NCBI GenBank assembly: GCA_016880225.1
Contig: JAEHDT010000260.1
Span: 1-5,026, forward strand
Reading direction: 5' to 3'
DNA from: Gemmatimonadota bacterium
GTDB lineage: Bacteria > Gemmatimonadota > Gemmatimonadetes > Gemmatimonadales > GWC2-71-9
Length of the DNA stretch: 5,026 bases
A program made the translations under genes and the position numbers. Below the pieces are notes generated by a model, which did no database searches, had not been told where the DNA came from, and saw only the letters and a list, made by a program, of their open reading frames with translations. Shown in pieces: positions 1 through 5,026 of this stretch (positions are counted from its first letter, which is position 1; each line of letters begins with the position of its first letter).

Positions 1-77
1 GCCGGGCGGGCCGTGCGGGCCGGGGGGACCGGGCGGCGGCCGACGCCCCCGCGCAGGGGGCCGGCGTGGCGCCATGA
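1..77 (+). CDS. 3' end of an upstream operon gene (partial, unidentified)
   Basis: In the frame read from base 3, 24 codons run without interruption to a TGA at 75-77. They give an Ala/Gly/Arg-rich tail ending in QGAGVAP. The stop overlaps the leuC start as ATGA, the same 4-base junction used at leuC/leuD and (as GTGA) at leuD/leuB, which is the main reason to believe a real gene ends here. G/C sits at 22 of 24 third positions, but in sequence this G+C-rich all three frames look similar, so composition does not decide it. The tail is low-complexity and carries no recognisable domain. By operon logic leuA (2-isopropylmalate synthase) or another ilv/leu gene would be expected upstream, but that is inference from context only. 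Confidence 0.45.
   Translation, partial: RAGRAGRGDRAAADAPAQGAGVAP
45..61 (+). promoter_or_regulatory. Hairpin covering the leuC Shine-Dalgarno-like run
   Basis: A perfect 6-base stem, GCCCCC (45-50) against GGGGGC (56-61), encloses the loop GCGCA. The only purine-rich run near the leuC start, AGGGGG at 55-60, is the right arm of this stem, so in folded mRNA it would be hidden. Ribosomes translating the upstream gene through to its stop at 75-77 would melt the stem, which fits translational coupling. There is no T tract, so it is not an intrinsic terminator. Such stems also arise by chance in very G+C-rich sequence. Confidence 0.3.
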
Positions 78-1489
78 TGCCGCGGACGCTGTTCGAGAAG
101 GTGTGGGACGCGCACGTCGTGCATCAGTTCGCGGAAGGACCGGCGCTGCTGTACGTCGATCTGCAGCTGGTGCACGAGGTGACGTCGCCACAGGCGTTCG
201 AGGGGCTGCGGCAGGCGGGGCGCCGGGTGCGGCGTCCCGACCTGACCGTGGCGACGGTGGACCACAACGTGCCCACGGGCGACCGCGCCAGCCCGATCGC
301 GGATCCGGTCGCCGCGCGGCAGCTCGACGCGCTGGCGGGGAACGCGCGCGAATTCGGGATCGAGCTGTTCGACCTGCGATCGCCGCAGCAGGGGATCGTG
401 CATGTGATCGGCCCCGAGCTGGGGCTCACCCAGCCGGGCATGGTGATCGTGTGCGGCGACTCGCACACCGCGACGCACGGCGCGTTCGGAGCGCTGGCGC
501 TCGGGATCGGCACGAGCGAGGTGGAGCACGTGCTCGCGACGCAGTGCTTGGTGTGGTCGAAGCCCCGCACCATGGAGGCCCGTGTCACGGGACGATTGGC
601 GCGGGGCGTCACCGCGAAGGACCTGATCCTCGCCTTGATCGGGCGGATCGGGACGGCGGGCGCCGCGGGTCACGTGATCGAGTACGCTGGGGATGCGATC
701 CGCGCCCTGTCGATGGAAGCCCGGATGACGGTGTGCAACATGTCGATCGAGGCTGGCGCGCGCGCCGGCATGATAGCGCCCGACGAGACGACATTTGCCT
801 ATCTCGCCGGTCGGCCCCGGGCGCCGCGCGGGGCGGCGTGGGCCCGCGCTGTGGAGCGGTGGCGGCAGCTGCGCACCGACTCCGGCGCGACCTACGACCG
901 GCGGGTGGAGCTCGATGCCGCGGCGGTGGCGCCTCACGTGACGTGGGGGACGACTCCCGGCATGGTCGCCGCAGTGACGGACCGGGTACCCGACCCCGCC
1001 GACTGCGCGAGCGAGGCGGAGCGCCAGGCGGTGGCGCGCGCCCTCGAGTACATGGGGCTCGCGCCCGGCACGCCGCTCGCCGGGCTGCCGATCGACCGTG
1101 TATTCCTCGGCTCCTGCACCAACGCGCGGATCGAGGATCTGCGGGCCGCCGCCGGCGCGGTGCGGGGCCGACGCGTGGCGGCGGGCGTGCGGGCGATGGT
1201 GGTCCCCGGCTCGCAGCAGGTGAAGGCGCAGGCGGAGCGCGAGGGGCTGGACCGCGTGTTCCGCGAGGCCGGGTTCGAGTGGCGCAACGCGGGGTGCTCG
1301 ATGTGTCTGGGGATGAACGCGGACGTGCTGCAGAGCGGTGAGCGCTGCGCCTCGACCTCCAACCGCAACTTCGAGGGGCGCCAGGGCCGCGGCGGGCGCA
1401 CCCACCTGATGAGTCCGCCGATGGCCGCGGCCGCCGCGGTGGCCGGCCGGCTGGTGGACGTGCGCGACTGGGAGCTCGCGACCCTATGA
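74..1489 (+). CDS. leuC: 3-isopropylmalate dehydratase, large subunit
   Basis: LeuC pairs with LeuD in the cytoplasm to form isopropylmalate isomerase, which converts 2-isopropylmalate to 3-isopropylmalate through dehydration and rehydration in leucine synthesis. The 471 residues match the usual bacterial length (about 466). The N-terminus reads RTLFEKVWDAHVV, followed by LVHEVTSPQAF (32-42) and CGDSHTATHGAFG (127-139). The [4Fe-4S] ligands are C348 (GSCTNAR) and C408/C411 (GCSMCLGMN). Near the C-terminus lie SNRNFEGRQGRGGRTH and the alanine run PMAAAAAV. Two ATGs stand in tandem at 74 and 77. Starting at 77 would put the cysteines at 347/407/410, the E. coli numbering as I remember it, and would overlap the upstream stop as TGATG, so 77 is an equally good start. 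The only Shine-Dalgarno-like run (55-60) is rather distant, so initiation probably depends on coupling. One oddity is DLQ (29-31), where bacterial LeuC normally has DRH or DLH. Confidence 0.97.
   Translation: MMPRTLFEKVWDAHVVHQFAEGPALLYVDLQLVHEVTSPQAFEGLRQAGRRVRRPDLTVATVDHNVPTGDRASPIADPVAARQLDALAGNAREFGIELFDLRSPQQGIVHVIGPELGLTQPGMVIVCGDSHTATHGAFGALALGIGTSEVEHVLATQCLVWSKPRTMEARVTGRLARGVTAKDLILALIGRIGTAGAAGHVIEYAGDAIRALSMEARMTVCNMSIEAGARAGMIAPDETTFAYLAGRPRAPRGAAWARAVERWRQLRTDSGATYDRRVELDAAAVAPHVTWGTTPGMVAAVTDRVPDPADCASEAERQAVARALEYMGLAPGTPLAGLPIDRVFLGSCTNARIEDLRAAAGAVRGRRVAAGVRAMVVPGSQQVKAQAEREGLDRVFREAGFEWRNAGCSMCLGMNADVLQSGERCASTSNRNFEGRQGRGGRTHLMSPPMAAAAAVAGRLVDVRDWELATL
1470..1474 (+). promoter_or_regulatory. 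Ribosome binding site of leuD
   Basis: GGGAG lies 11 bases before the ATG at 1486, inside the last codons of leuC. With the ATGA overlap it supports 1486 as the start and coupled translation of the two subunits, which are needed in equal amounts. Confidence 0.55.
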
Positions 1490-2085
1490 ACGAACCCTTT
1501 CTCCGGCACACCGGACGCGTGGCGGCGCTGCCGCGCGCCGATGTCGACACCGATCAGATCATCCCGAAGCAGTTCCTGAAGCGCGTCGAGCGCAGCGGCT
1601 TCGGCCCCGCGCTGTTCCACGACTGGCGGTTCCGTCCCGACGGCAATCTGAACCTTGACTTCGAGCTCAACCGGCCCGCCGCGCAGGGCGCGAGCATCCT
1701 GCTCACGGGGGCGAACTTCGGCTGCGGCTCGTCGCGCGAGCACGCGGTCTGGGCGCTCCGCGAGTACGGGTTCCGCGCGATCGTGGCTCCGTCGTTCGCG
1801 GACATCTTCTTCGCGAACTGCTGCCAGAACGGCGTCGTGCCCGCCCGCCTGCTCGAGCAGGAGGTCGCCGAGCTGTTCCGCCGCCACGCCGCCGCTGGCG
1901 GCGACTACCGGCTGACCGTAGACCTGGAGCAGCAGCGCGTCAGCGACGGGCTCGGCTTCAGCACCGCGTTCGCCCTGGAGCCGTACCGCCGCGAAATGCT
2001 GCTGCGCGGGCTGGATGAGATCGGGAGGACGCTCCTCGTCGCGGACCGCATCGAGGCATACGAGAGAGGCAGGGAGGCGTTGTGA
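1486..2085 (+). CDS. leuD: 3-isopropylmalate dehydratase, small subunit
   Basis: LeuD is the swivelling small subunit of isopropylmalate isomerase. It completes the active site built around the LeuC iron-sulfur cluster and contributes to substrate choice. The 199-residue length is typical. Diagnostic motifs are DVDTDQIIPKQFLK at 19-32 and the substrate-binding loop GANFGCGSSREHAVWAL at 75-91. These are followed by the family segment APSFADIFFANCCQNG (101-116), containing the Asp-Ile-Phe and Asn-Gly positions usual in bacterial LeuD. The ATG overlaps the leuC stop by 4 bases, and the TGA in turn overlaps the GTG of leuB. The conserved region begins about ten residues after this start, as in other LeuD proteins, so the start looks right. 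No truncation, fusion or missing residue is seen. The full-length bacterial motif set and a leuC partner argue against a homoaconitase or archaeal-type subunit. Confidence 0.97.
   Translation: MNEPFLRHTGRVAALPRADVDTDQIIPKQFLKRVERSGFGPALFHDWRFRPDGNLNLDFELNRPAAQGASILLTGANFGCGSSREHAVWALREYGFRAIVAPSFADIFFANCCQNGVVPARLLEQEVAELFRRHAAAGGDYRLTVDLEQQRVSDGLGFSTAFALEPYRREMLLRGLDEIGRTLLVADRIEAYERGREAL
2071..2077 (+). promoter_or_regulatory. Ribosome binding site of leuB (decides a GTG start)
   Basis: AGGGAGG, a near-consensus Shine-Dalgarno sequence, ends 4 bases before GTG 2082. It sits inside the last codons of leuD and is the strongest such site in the window. It supports GTG 2082 as the start, giving MKTYTIAVLPGDGIGPEV, the family N-terminus. 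Confidence 0.75.
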
Positions 2086-3218
2086 AGACGTACACGATCG
2101 CGGTGCTGCCCGGCGACGGTATCGGGCCGGAGGTGATCGCGGCCGCGGAGCACGTGCTCGAGACGGTGGCGGAGCGCTACGGAATCCGCTTCGCGCTCGA
2201 GCGGTTTCCGATCGGGGCGGCCGCGGTGGCCGCGGCCGGAGACCCGCTTCCCGGCCAAACCCGCGCCGCGGTGACCCGTGCCGACGCGGTGCTGCTCGGG
2301 GCGGTCGGCGACCCTTCCCTGGACCAGGCGCCGCGCCACTTGAAGCCGGAAACGGGTCTCCTCGCCCTGCGGGCACTGCTGGGGGTATTCGCGAACCTGC
2401 GCCCCGTCTCCGTCCATCCCGCACTCGCCGCTCGCTCGCCGCTCAAGCCGGAGCGGCTGCGCGGTGTGAACGTGCTGATCGTGCGCGAGCTCACGGGCGG
2501 GCTGTACTACGGGGAGCCGCGCGGGCGCGAGGCGTCGCGCGCCGTGAACACGCTGGTGTACACCACCGTCGAAGTGGAGCGGGTCGCCCGCCTCGCGTTT
2601 GCCGCGGCGCGCCGCCGGCGCGGCCTCGTCACGTCGGTGGACAAGGCGAACGTGCTCGAGGTGTCACAGCTGTGGCGCGACACGGTGACCCGGGTAGGGC
2701 GCGAGTACTCGGACGTCCGGCTCGAGCACCTCTACGTCGACACCGCCGCGATGCGCCTCGTGGCCGAGCCCGCCGCGTTCGACGTGATCCTCACCGAAAA
2801 CATGTTCGGAGACATCTTGAGCGACGAAGCGGCCGTGCTGGCCGGCTCGCTCGGCCTCCTGCCATCGGCTTCGCTGGGCGCCGGCCCCGGCGTGTTCGAG
2901 CCGATCCACGGCTCGGCGCCCGACATCGCGGGGCGGGGGGTCGCCAATCCCATCGGTGCAATCGCGTCGGTGGCGCTGCTGTTGCGCCACGGATTGGGGC
3001 TCGGCGCGGCGGCCGCTGCGGTGGATCGCGCCATCGGCGACACGCTCGTGGCGGGCGCGCGCACGCGCGACATCGCGGGCGCCGGAGAGACCGTGCTGGG
3101 CACTTGGGAGATGGGGGAGCGGATTGCGGAAGCGGTGCGGAGAGCGGAACGTGAGGTGCGGAATGAGGGCTCCTCGGCCCACTCCGCACCCCCCATTCCA
3201 CACTCCGCACTGGAGTAG
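2082..3218 (+). CDS. leuB: 3-isopropylmalate dehydrogenase with an atypical C-terminal tail
   Basis: LeuB is a cytoplasmic NAD-dependent dehydrogenase that oxidises and decarboxylates 3-isopropylmalate to the 2-ketoisocaproate precursor of leucine. The isocitrate/isopropylmalate dehydrogenase fold is complete: GDGIGPEV at 11-18; substrate arginines R97, R107 and R135; RELTGGLYYGEPRG with catalytic Y142; DKAN with K188; metal-binding D220 (YVD), D244 and D248 (GDILSDEA); and the NAD-site segment FEPIHGSAPDIAG (272-284) followed by NPIGAI (289-294). These positions sit uniformly three above the Thermus thermophilus numbering as I remember it, so there are no internal indels among them. R97, R107 and the LRALLGVFANLRP segment favour LeuB over isocitrate or tartrate dehydrogenase. 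The GTG start overlaps the leuD stop. The family core ends near TWEMGERIAEAV (341-352). The remaining 26 residues, including HSAPPIPHSALE, look unrelated to the family and are encoded by the palindromic repeat at 3135-3210. This explains a length of 378 against the usual 350-365. Confidence 0.96.
   Translation: MKTYTIAVLPGDGIGPEVIAAAEHVLETVAERYGIRFALERFPIGAAAVAAAGDPLPGQTRAAVTRADAVLLGAVGDPSLDQAPRHLKPETGLLALRALLGVFANLRPVSVHPALAARSPLKPERLRGVNVLIVRELTGGLYYGEPRGREASRAVNTLVYTTVEVERVARLAFAAARRRRGLVTSVDKANVLEVSQLWRDTVTRVGREYSDVRLEHLYVDTAAMRLVAEPAAFDVILTENMFGDILSDEAAVLAGSLGLLPSASLGAGPGVFEPIHGSAPDIAGRGVANPIGAIASVALLLRHGLGLGAAAAAVDRAIGDTLVAGARTRDIAGAGETVLGTWEMGERIAEAVRRAEREVRNEGSSAHSAPPIPHSALE
3135..3210. 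repeat. Long imperfect palindrome built of 7-base units, inside the 3' end of leuB
   Basis: Bases 3135-3167 pair with 3178-3210 about a single axis without any bulge. There are 26 Watson-Crick pairs in 33 positions and a 10-base loop (3168-3177). Two blocks are perfect: GTGCGGAG (3135-3142) with CTCCGCAC (3203-3210), and GGTGCGGA (3155-3162) with TCCGCACC (3183-3190). Each arm reads as tandem degenerate heptamers in phase. On the left these are GTGCGGA, GAGCGGA, ACGTGAG, GTGCGGA (3135, 3142, 3149, 3156). On the right they are TCCGCAC, CCCCCAT, TCCACAC, TCCGCAC (3183, 3190, 3197, 3204). No T tract follows, so it is not a classical terminator. It looks like a short intergenic palindromic repeat that has been absorbed into the leuB reading frame. 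It ends one base before the ilvD ribosome binding site and could affect mRNA folding, stability or polarity between leuB and ilvD. Whether it recurs in the genome cannot be seen from here. Confidence 0.75.
3212..3215 (+). promoter_or_regulatory. Ribosome binding site of ilvD, abutting the leuB stop
   Basis: GGAG ends 10 bases before ATG 3226. It directly precedes the leuB stop codon TAG (3216-3218) and begins one base after the palindrome ends. Ribosomes finishing leuB would cover it, so ilvD initiation is probably tied to leuB termination and exposed to the folding of the palindrome. Confidence 0.5.
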
Positions 3219-3225
3219 CGCGAGC

Positions 3226-4899
3226 ATGTCCGACCGACGCAGCCAGACCATCACCCGGGGCCCCCAGCGCTCCCCGAACCGCGCCATGCTCCGGGCCGTC
3301 GGCTTCGGCGACGCGGACTTCGAGAAGCCGATCGTCGGCGTTGCCAACGCGTACTCGACGATCACGCCCTGCAACCTCGGGCTCGATACGCTCGCCCGCC
3401 GCGCCGAGGCCGCGCTCCGGACCGAGGGGCTGATGCCGCAGACCTTCGGCACGATCACCGTGAGCGACGGCATCGCGATGGGCACCGAGGGCATGAAATA
3501 CTCGCTCGTGTCGCGGGAGGTGATCGCCGACTCGATCGAGACCGCGTGCAACGCCCAGTGCATGGACGGCGTGCTGGTGGTCGGCGGTTGCGACAAGAAC
3601 ATGCCCGGCGCCATGATCGCGATCGCCCGCATGAACATCCCGGCGGTGTTCGTGTACGGCGGCACGATCAAACCCGGCCGCTACGCGGGCCGCGACCTCA
3701 CCGTGGTGAGTGTGTTCGAGGCCGTGGGAGAGTACGGGGCCGGCAAGATCGACGCGGACGAGCTGCGTGAGGTCGAGCGGCGCGCCTGTCCGGGAGCGGG
3801 CTCGTGCGGCGGCATGTTCACCGCGAACACGATGTCGTCGATCTTCGAAGCGATGGGGATGAGCCTGCCCTCTTCGTCCACGATGGCCGCCGAGGATGCC
3901 GAGAAGGCCGAGAGCGCCGCCCAATCGGGGCGGGTGCTCGCGCAGGCGATCCGGACGGGCCTCGTGCCGCGCCGCATCCTCACCCGCCTGGCGTTCGAGA
4001 ACGCCATCGCGGTGACGATGGCGATCGGGGGCTCGACCAACGCGGTGCTGCACCTGCTCGCGATCGCCCGGGCGGCGGGTGTGCCGCTCGCGCTCGACGA
4101 CTTCGAAGCGGTGCGCGCGCGGGTGCCGGTACTGTGCGACCTGAAGCCGTTCGGCCGCTTCGTGACCGTCGACCTCCATCGGGCGGGCGGTATTCCGCAG
4201 GTGATGAAGATCCTGCTGGCGCACGGCGTGCTGCACGGCGACGCGTTGTCCATCACGGGGCGGACGATCGCCCAGCTGCTCGCCGACGTTCCCGAGGCCC
4301 CGCGGGCCGATCAGGAGGTCATCCGGCCGTGGGACCGGCCGCTCCATCCCCAGGGCCACCTGTCGATCCTGCGGGGCAACTTGGCGAGCGAAGGTAGCGT
4401 CGCGAAGACGGCTGGCGTGAAGCAGTCGCGGCTCACCGGCCCGGCGCGCGTGTTCGACTCGGAGGAGACGTGTCTCGACGCCGTGCTCGCCGGGCGGATC
4501 GCCGCAGGGGACGTCGTCGTGATCCGCTACGAGGGCCCCAAGGGCGGCCCCGGGATGCGCGAGATGCTGTCGCCCACCGCCGCGATCGTGGGCGCGGGGC
4601 TGGGGGATGCCGTCGGCCTCGTCACCGACGGGCGGTTCTCGGGGGGCAGCCACGGATTGGTGGTGGGGCACGTCGCCCCCGAGGCGGCGGTCGGCGGCAA
4701 CATCGCCCTGGTCGAGGAGGGGGATCGCATCACCATCGACGCCGGGCGGCGGCTGCTCCAGCTCGAGGTAGCGGACGATGAGCTGGCCCGGCGCCGCGCG
4801 CGCTGGTCTCCGCCCCCAGCGAGGTACACCTCGGGCGTGCTCGCCAAGTACGCCAAGCTCGTATCGTCGTCGAGCCTCGGCGCGGTCACCGACCTCTAG
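3226..4899 (+). CDS. ilvD: Dihydroxy-acid dehydratase, [2Fe-2S] subtype
   Basis: IlvD dehydrates 2,3-dihydroxyisovalerate and 2,3-dihydroxy-3-methylvalerate to the keto acids preceding valine/leucine and isoleucine. It thus supplies the 2-ketoisovalerate used by the leucine branch encoded just upstream. The protein has 557 residues. The Fe-S ligand motifs are TPCN (C49), GGCDKNMPG (C122) and GAGSCGGMFTANTM (C194). Cysteine at the first site, where E. coli IlvD (616 residues) reads VPGH, together with the shorter length, points to the [2Fe-2S] subtype described for plant, cyanobacterial and mycobacterial enzymes. Likely magnesium ligands are D81 (VSDGIAMG), D123 and E436 (RYEGPKGGPGM), next to K124. 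The probable catalytic base is S472 in GRFSGGSHG. ATG 3226 is chosen because the conserved region RSQTITRGPQRSPNRAML starts at residue 5 and a GGAG precedes it, although the frame is open further upstream. A sugar-acid dehydratase of the same family is possible in principle, but the leu context and motifs make IlvD much more likely. Confidence 0.96.
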   Translation: MSDRRSQTITRGPQRSPNRAMLRAVGFGDADFEKPIVGVANAYSTITPCNLGLDTLARRAEAALRTEGLMPQTFGTITVSDGIAMGTEGMKYSLVSREVIADSIETACNAQCMDGVLVVGGCDKNMPGAMIAIARMNIPAVFVYGGTIKPGRYAGRDLTVVSVFEAVGEYGAGKIDADELREVERRACPGAGSCGGMFTANTMSSIFEAMGMSLPSSSTMAAEDAEKAESAAQSGRVLAQAIRTGLVPRRILTRLAFENAIAVTMAIGGSTNAVLHLLAIARAAGVPLALDDFEAVRARVPVLCDLKPFGRFVTVDLHRAGGIPQVMKILLAHGVLHGDALSITGRTIAQLLADVPEAPRADQEVIRPWDRPLHPQGHLSILRGNLASEGSVAKTAGVKQSRLTGPARVFDSEETCLDAVLAGRIAAGDVVVIRYEGPKGGPGMREMLSPTAAIVGAGLGDAVGLVTDGRFSGGSHGLVVGHVAPEAAVGGNIALVEEGDRITIDAGRRLLQLEVADDELARRRARWSPPPARYTSGVLAKYAKLVSSSSLGAVTDL

Positions 4900-4902
4900 G
4901 AG

Positions 4903-5026
4903 TCAGTAGGATCCCAGCACCCGCAGCTCGCGGGCGAAGCCGCGCAGCTCCGCCAGCGCCGCTGCCACAGAACCCCGCGGATCGCCCAGCACGTCCAGGT
5001 AGAACGCGTACTCCCATGGCCGGCCC
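4903..5026 (-). CDS. pheA: Prephenate dehydratase, C-terminal end (partial)
   Basis: The reverse strand gives 40 residues ending in a TGA at 4905-4903: GRPWEYAFYLDVLGDP, then an alternating Ala/Leu helix (SVAAALAELRGFARELR) and the terminus VLGSY. This is the end of the ACT domain of prephenate dehydratase, where a segment like GRPWEY-F-hydrophobic-D is followed by a helix and VLGSY or VLGCY. The enzyme converts prephenate to phenylpyruvate in phenylalanine synthesis, and the ACT domain binds phenylalanine for feedback inhibition. The catalytic domain and the ESRP effector motif lie beyond the right edge, so a fused chorismate mutase cannot be excluded. The protein ends right after the tyrosine, without the short extension (such as YP plus several residues) seen in many relatives. 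It converges on ilvD with only 3 bases between the two stop codons. Confidence 0.85.
   Translation of the reverse strand, partial: GRPWEYAFYLDVLGDPRGSVAAALAELRGFARELRVLGSY

Noticed and set aside
1..73. Promoter or T-box/leader region for leuC
   Set aside because: No plausible -35/-10 pair, T-box consensus or leader is visible. The stretch is better explained as the end of an upstream coding frame.
13..1341. A 442-codon + strand frame starting at GTG 13 and overlapping leuC
   Set aside because: The product is dominated by Arg, Gly and Ala with no domain. It is leuC read in another frame.
2219..2237. Perfect palindrome GGCCGCGG-TGG-CCGCGGCC in leuB
   Set aside because: It encodes an AAAVAAA stretch. 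Alanine and valine codons in G+C-rich DNA generate such symmetry, and a similar pattern occurs at the conserved MAAAAAV of leuC (1421-1440). No sign of independent function.
934..2424. A 496-codon open frame on the minus strand across leuC, leuD and leuB
   Set aside because: It is a shadow of three well-supported genes. The low-complexity Arg/Pro/Ala translation, lack of motifs and very high G+C explain the absence of stops.
3135..3210. Reading the palindrome as an intrinsic terminator or a leucine attenuator
   Set aside because: No T tract follows, there is no leader peptide with leucine codons, and ilvD begins 16 bases later in the same operon. A repeat or mRNA element fits better.
2791..4671. 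A 626-codon open frame on the minus strand across ilvD and the end of leuB
   Set aside because: It is antisense to genes with intact catalytic motifs. Its translation is His/Arg/Gly/Ala-rich with no recognisable domain, as expected when a G+C-rich gene is read backwards.
4920..4934. Possible bidirectional terminator stem after ilvD
   Set aside because: Only 5 base pairs with no T tract on either strand, lying within the coding sequence of pheA. At this G+C content such stems are expected by chance.

Overview
The window is an ordinary branched-chain amino acid biosynthesis operon from a bacterium with very high G+C (about 70% judged by eye, G/C at most third codon positions). Four complete genes lie head to tail on the + strand: leuC, leuD, leuB and ilvD. 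They are flanked by the last codons of an unidentified upstream + strand gene and by the 3' end of a convergent gene on the - strand, recognisable as prephenate dehydratase (pheA). The gene order and composition would fit an environmental high-G+C lineage such as Gemmatimonadota, but the sequence contains nothing taxonomically decisive and this is only a guess.

Layout: 1-77 is the end of an upstream reading frame whose TGA overlaps the leuC start. leuC is 74-1489, leuD 1486-2085 and leuB 2082-3218. leuC/leuD and leuD/leuB overlap by 4 bases (ATGA and GTGA). After a 7-base gap comes ilvD (3226-4899), whose ribosome binding site abuts the leuB stop codon. Three bases later is the stop of pheA (complement of 4903-5026, running off the right edge). 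No stretch of the window is free of genes for even 100 bases, and no promoter, riboswitch, tRNA, mobile element or CRISPR array is visible.

Function: IlvD makes 2-ketoisovalerate, the last common precursor of valine and leucine. LeuCD then isomerises 2-isopropylmalate to 3-isopropylmalate, and LeuB oxidises it to the precursor of 2-ketoisocaproate. The missing early steps (ilvBN, ilvC, leuA) presumably lie upstream. Two of the four enzymes are Fe-S dehydratases: LeuC with a [4Fe-4S] ligand set and IlvD with the three cysteines of the [2Fe-2S] subtype. All key catalytic residues that I could check are present.

I see no undescribed system here. The one piece of structure that the genes do not explain is a long, bulge-free imperfect palindrome (3135-3210) built of degenerate 7-base units. 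It lies inside the 3' end of leuB, encodes a non-family C-terminal tail of LeuB and stops one base before the ilvD ribosome binding site. Lesser points are a hairpin that hides the only Shine-Dalgarno-like run before leuC, the tandem ATG start of leuC, and the 3-base convergent junction of ilvD and pheA.
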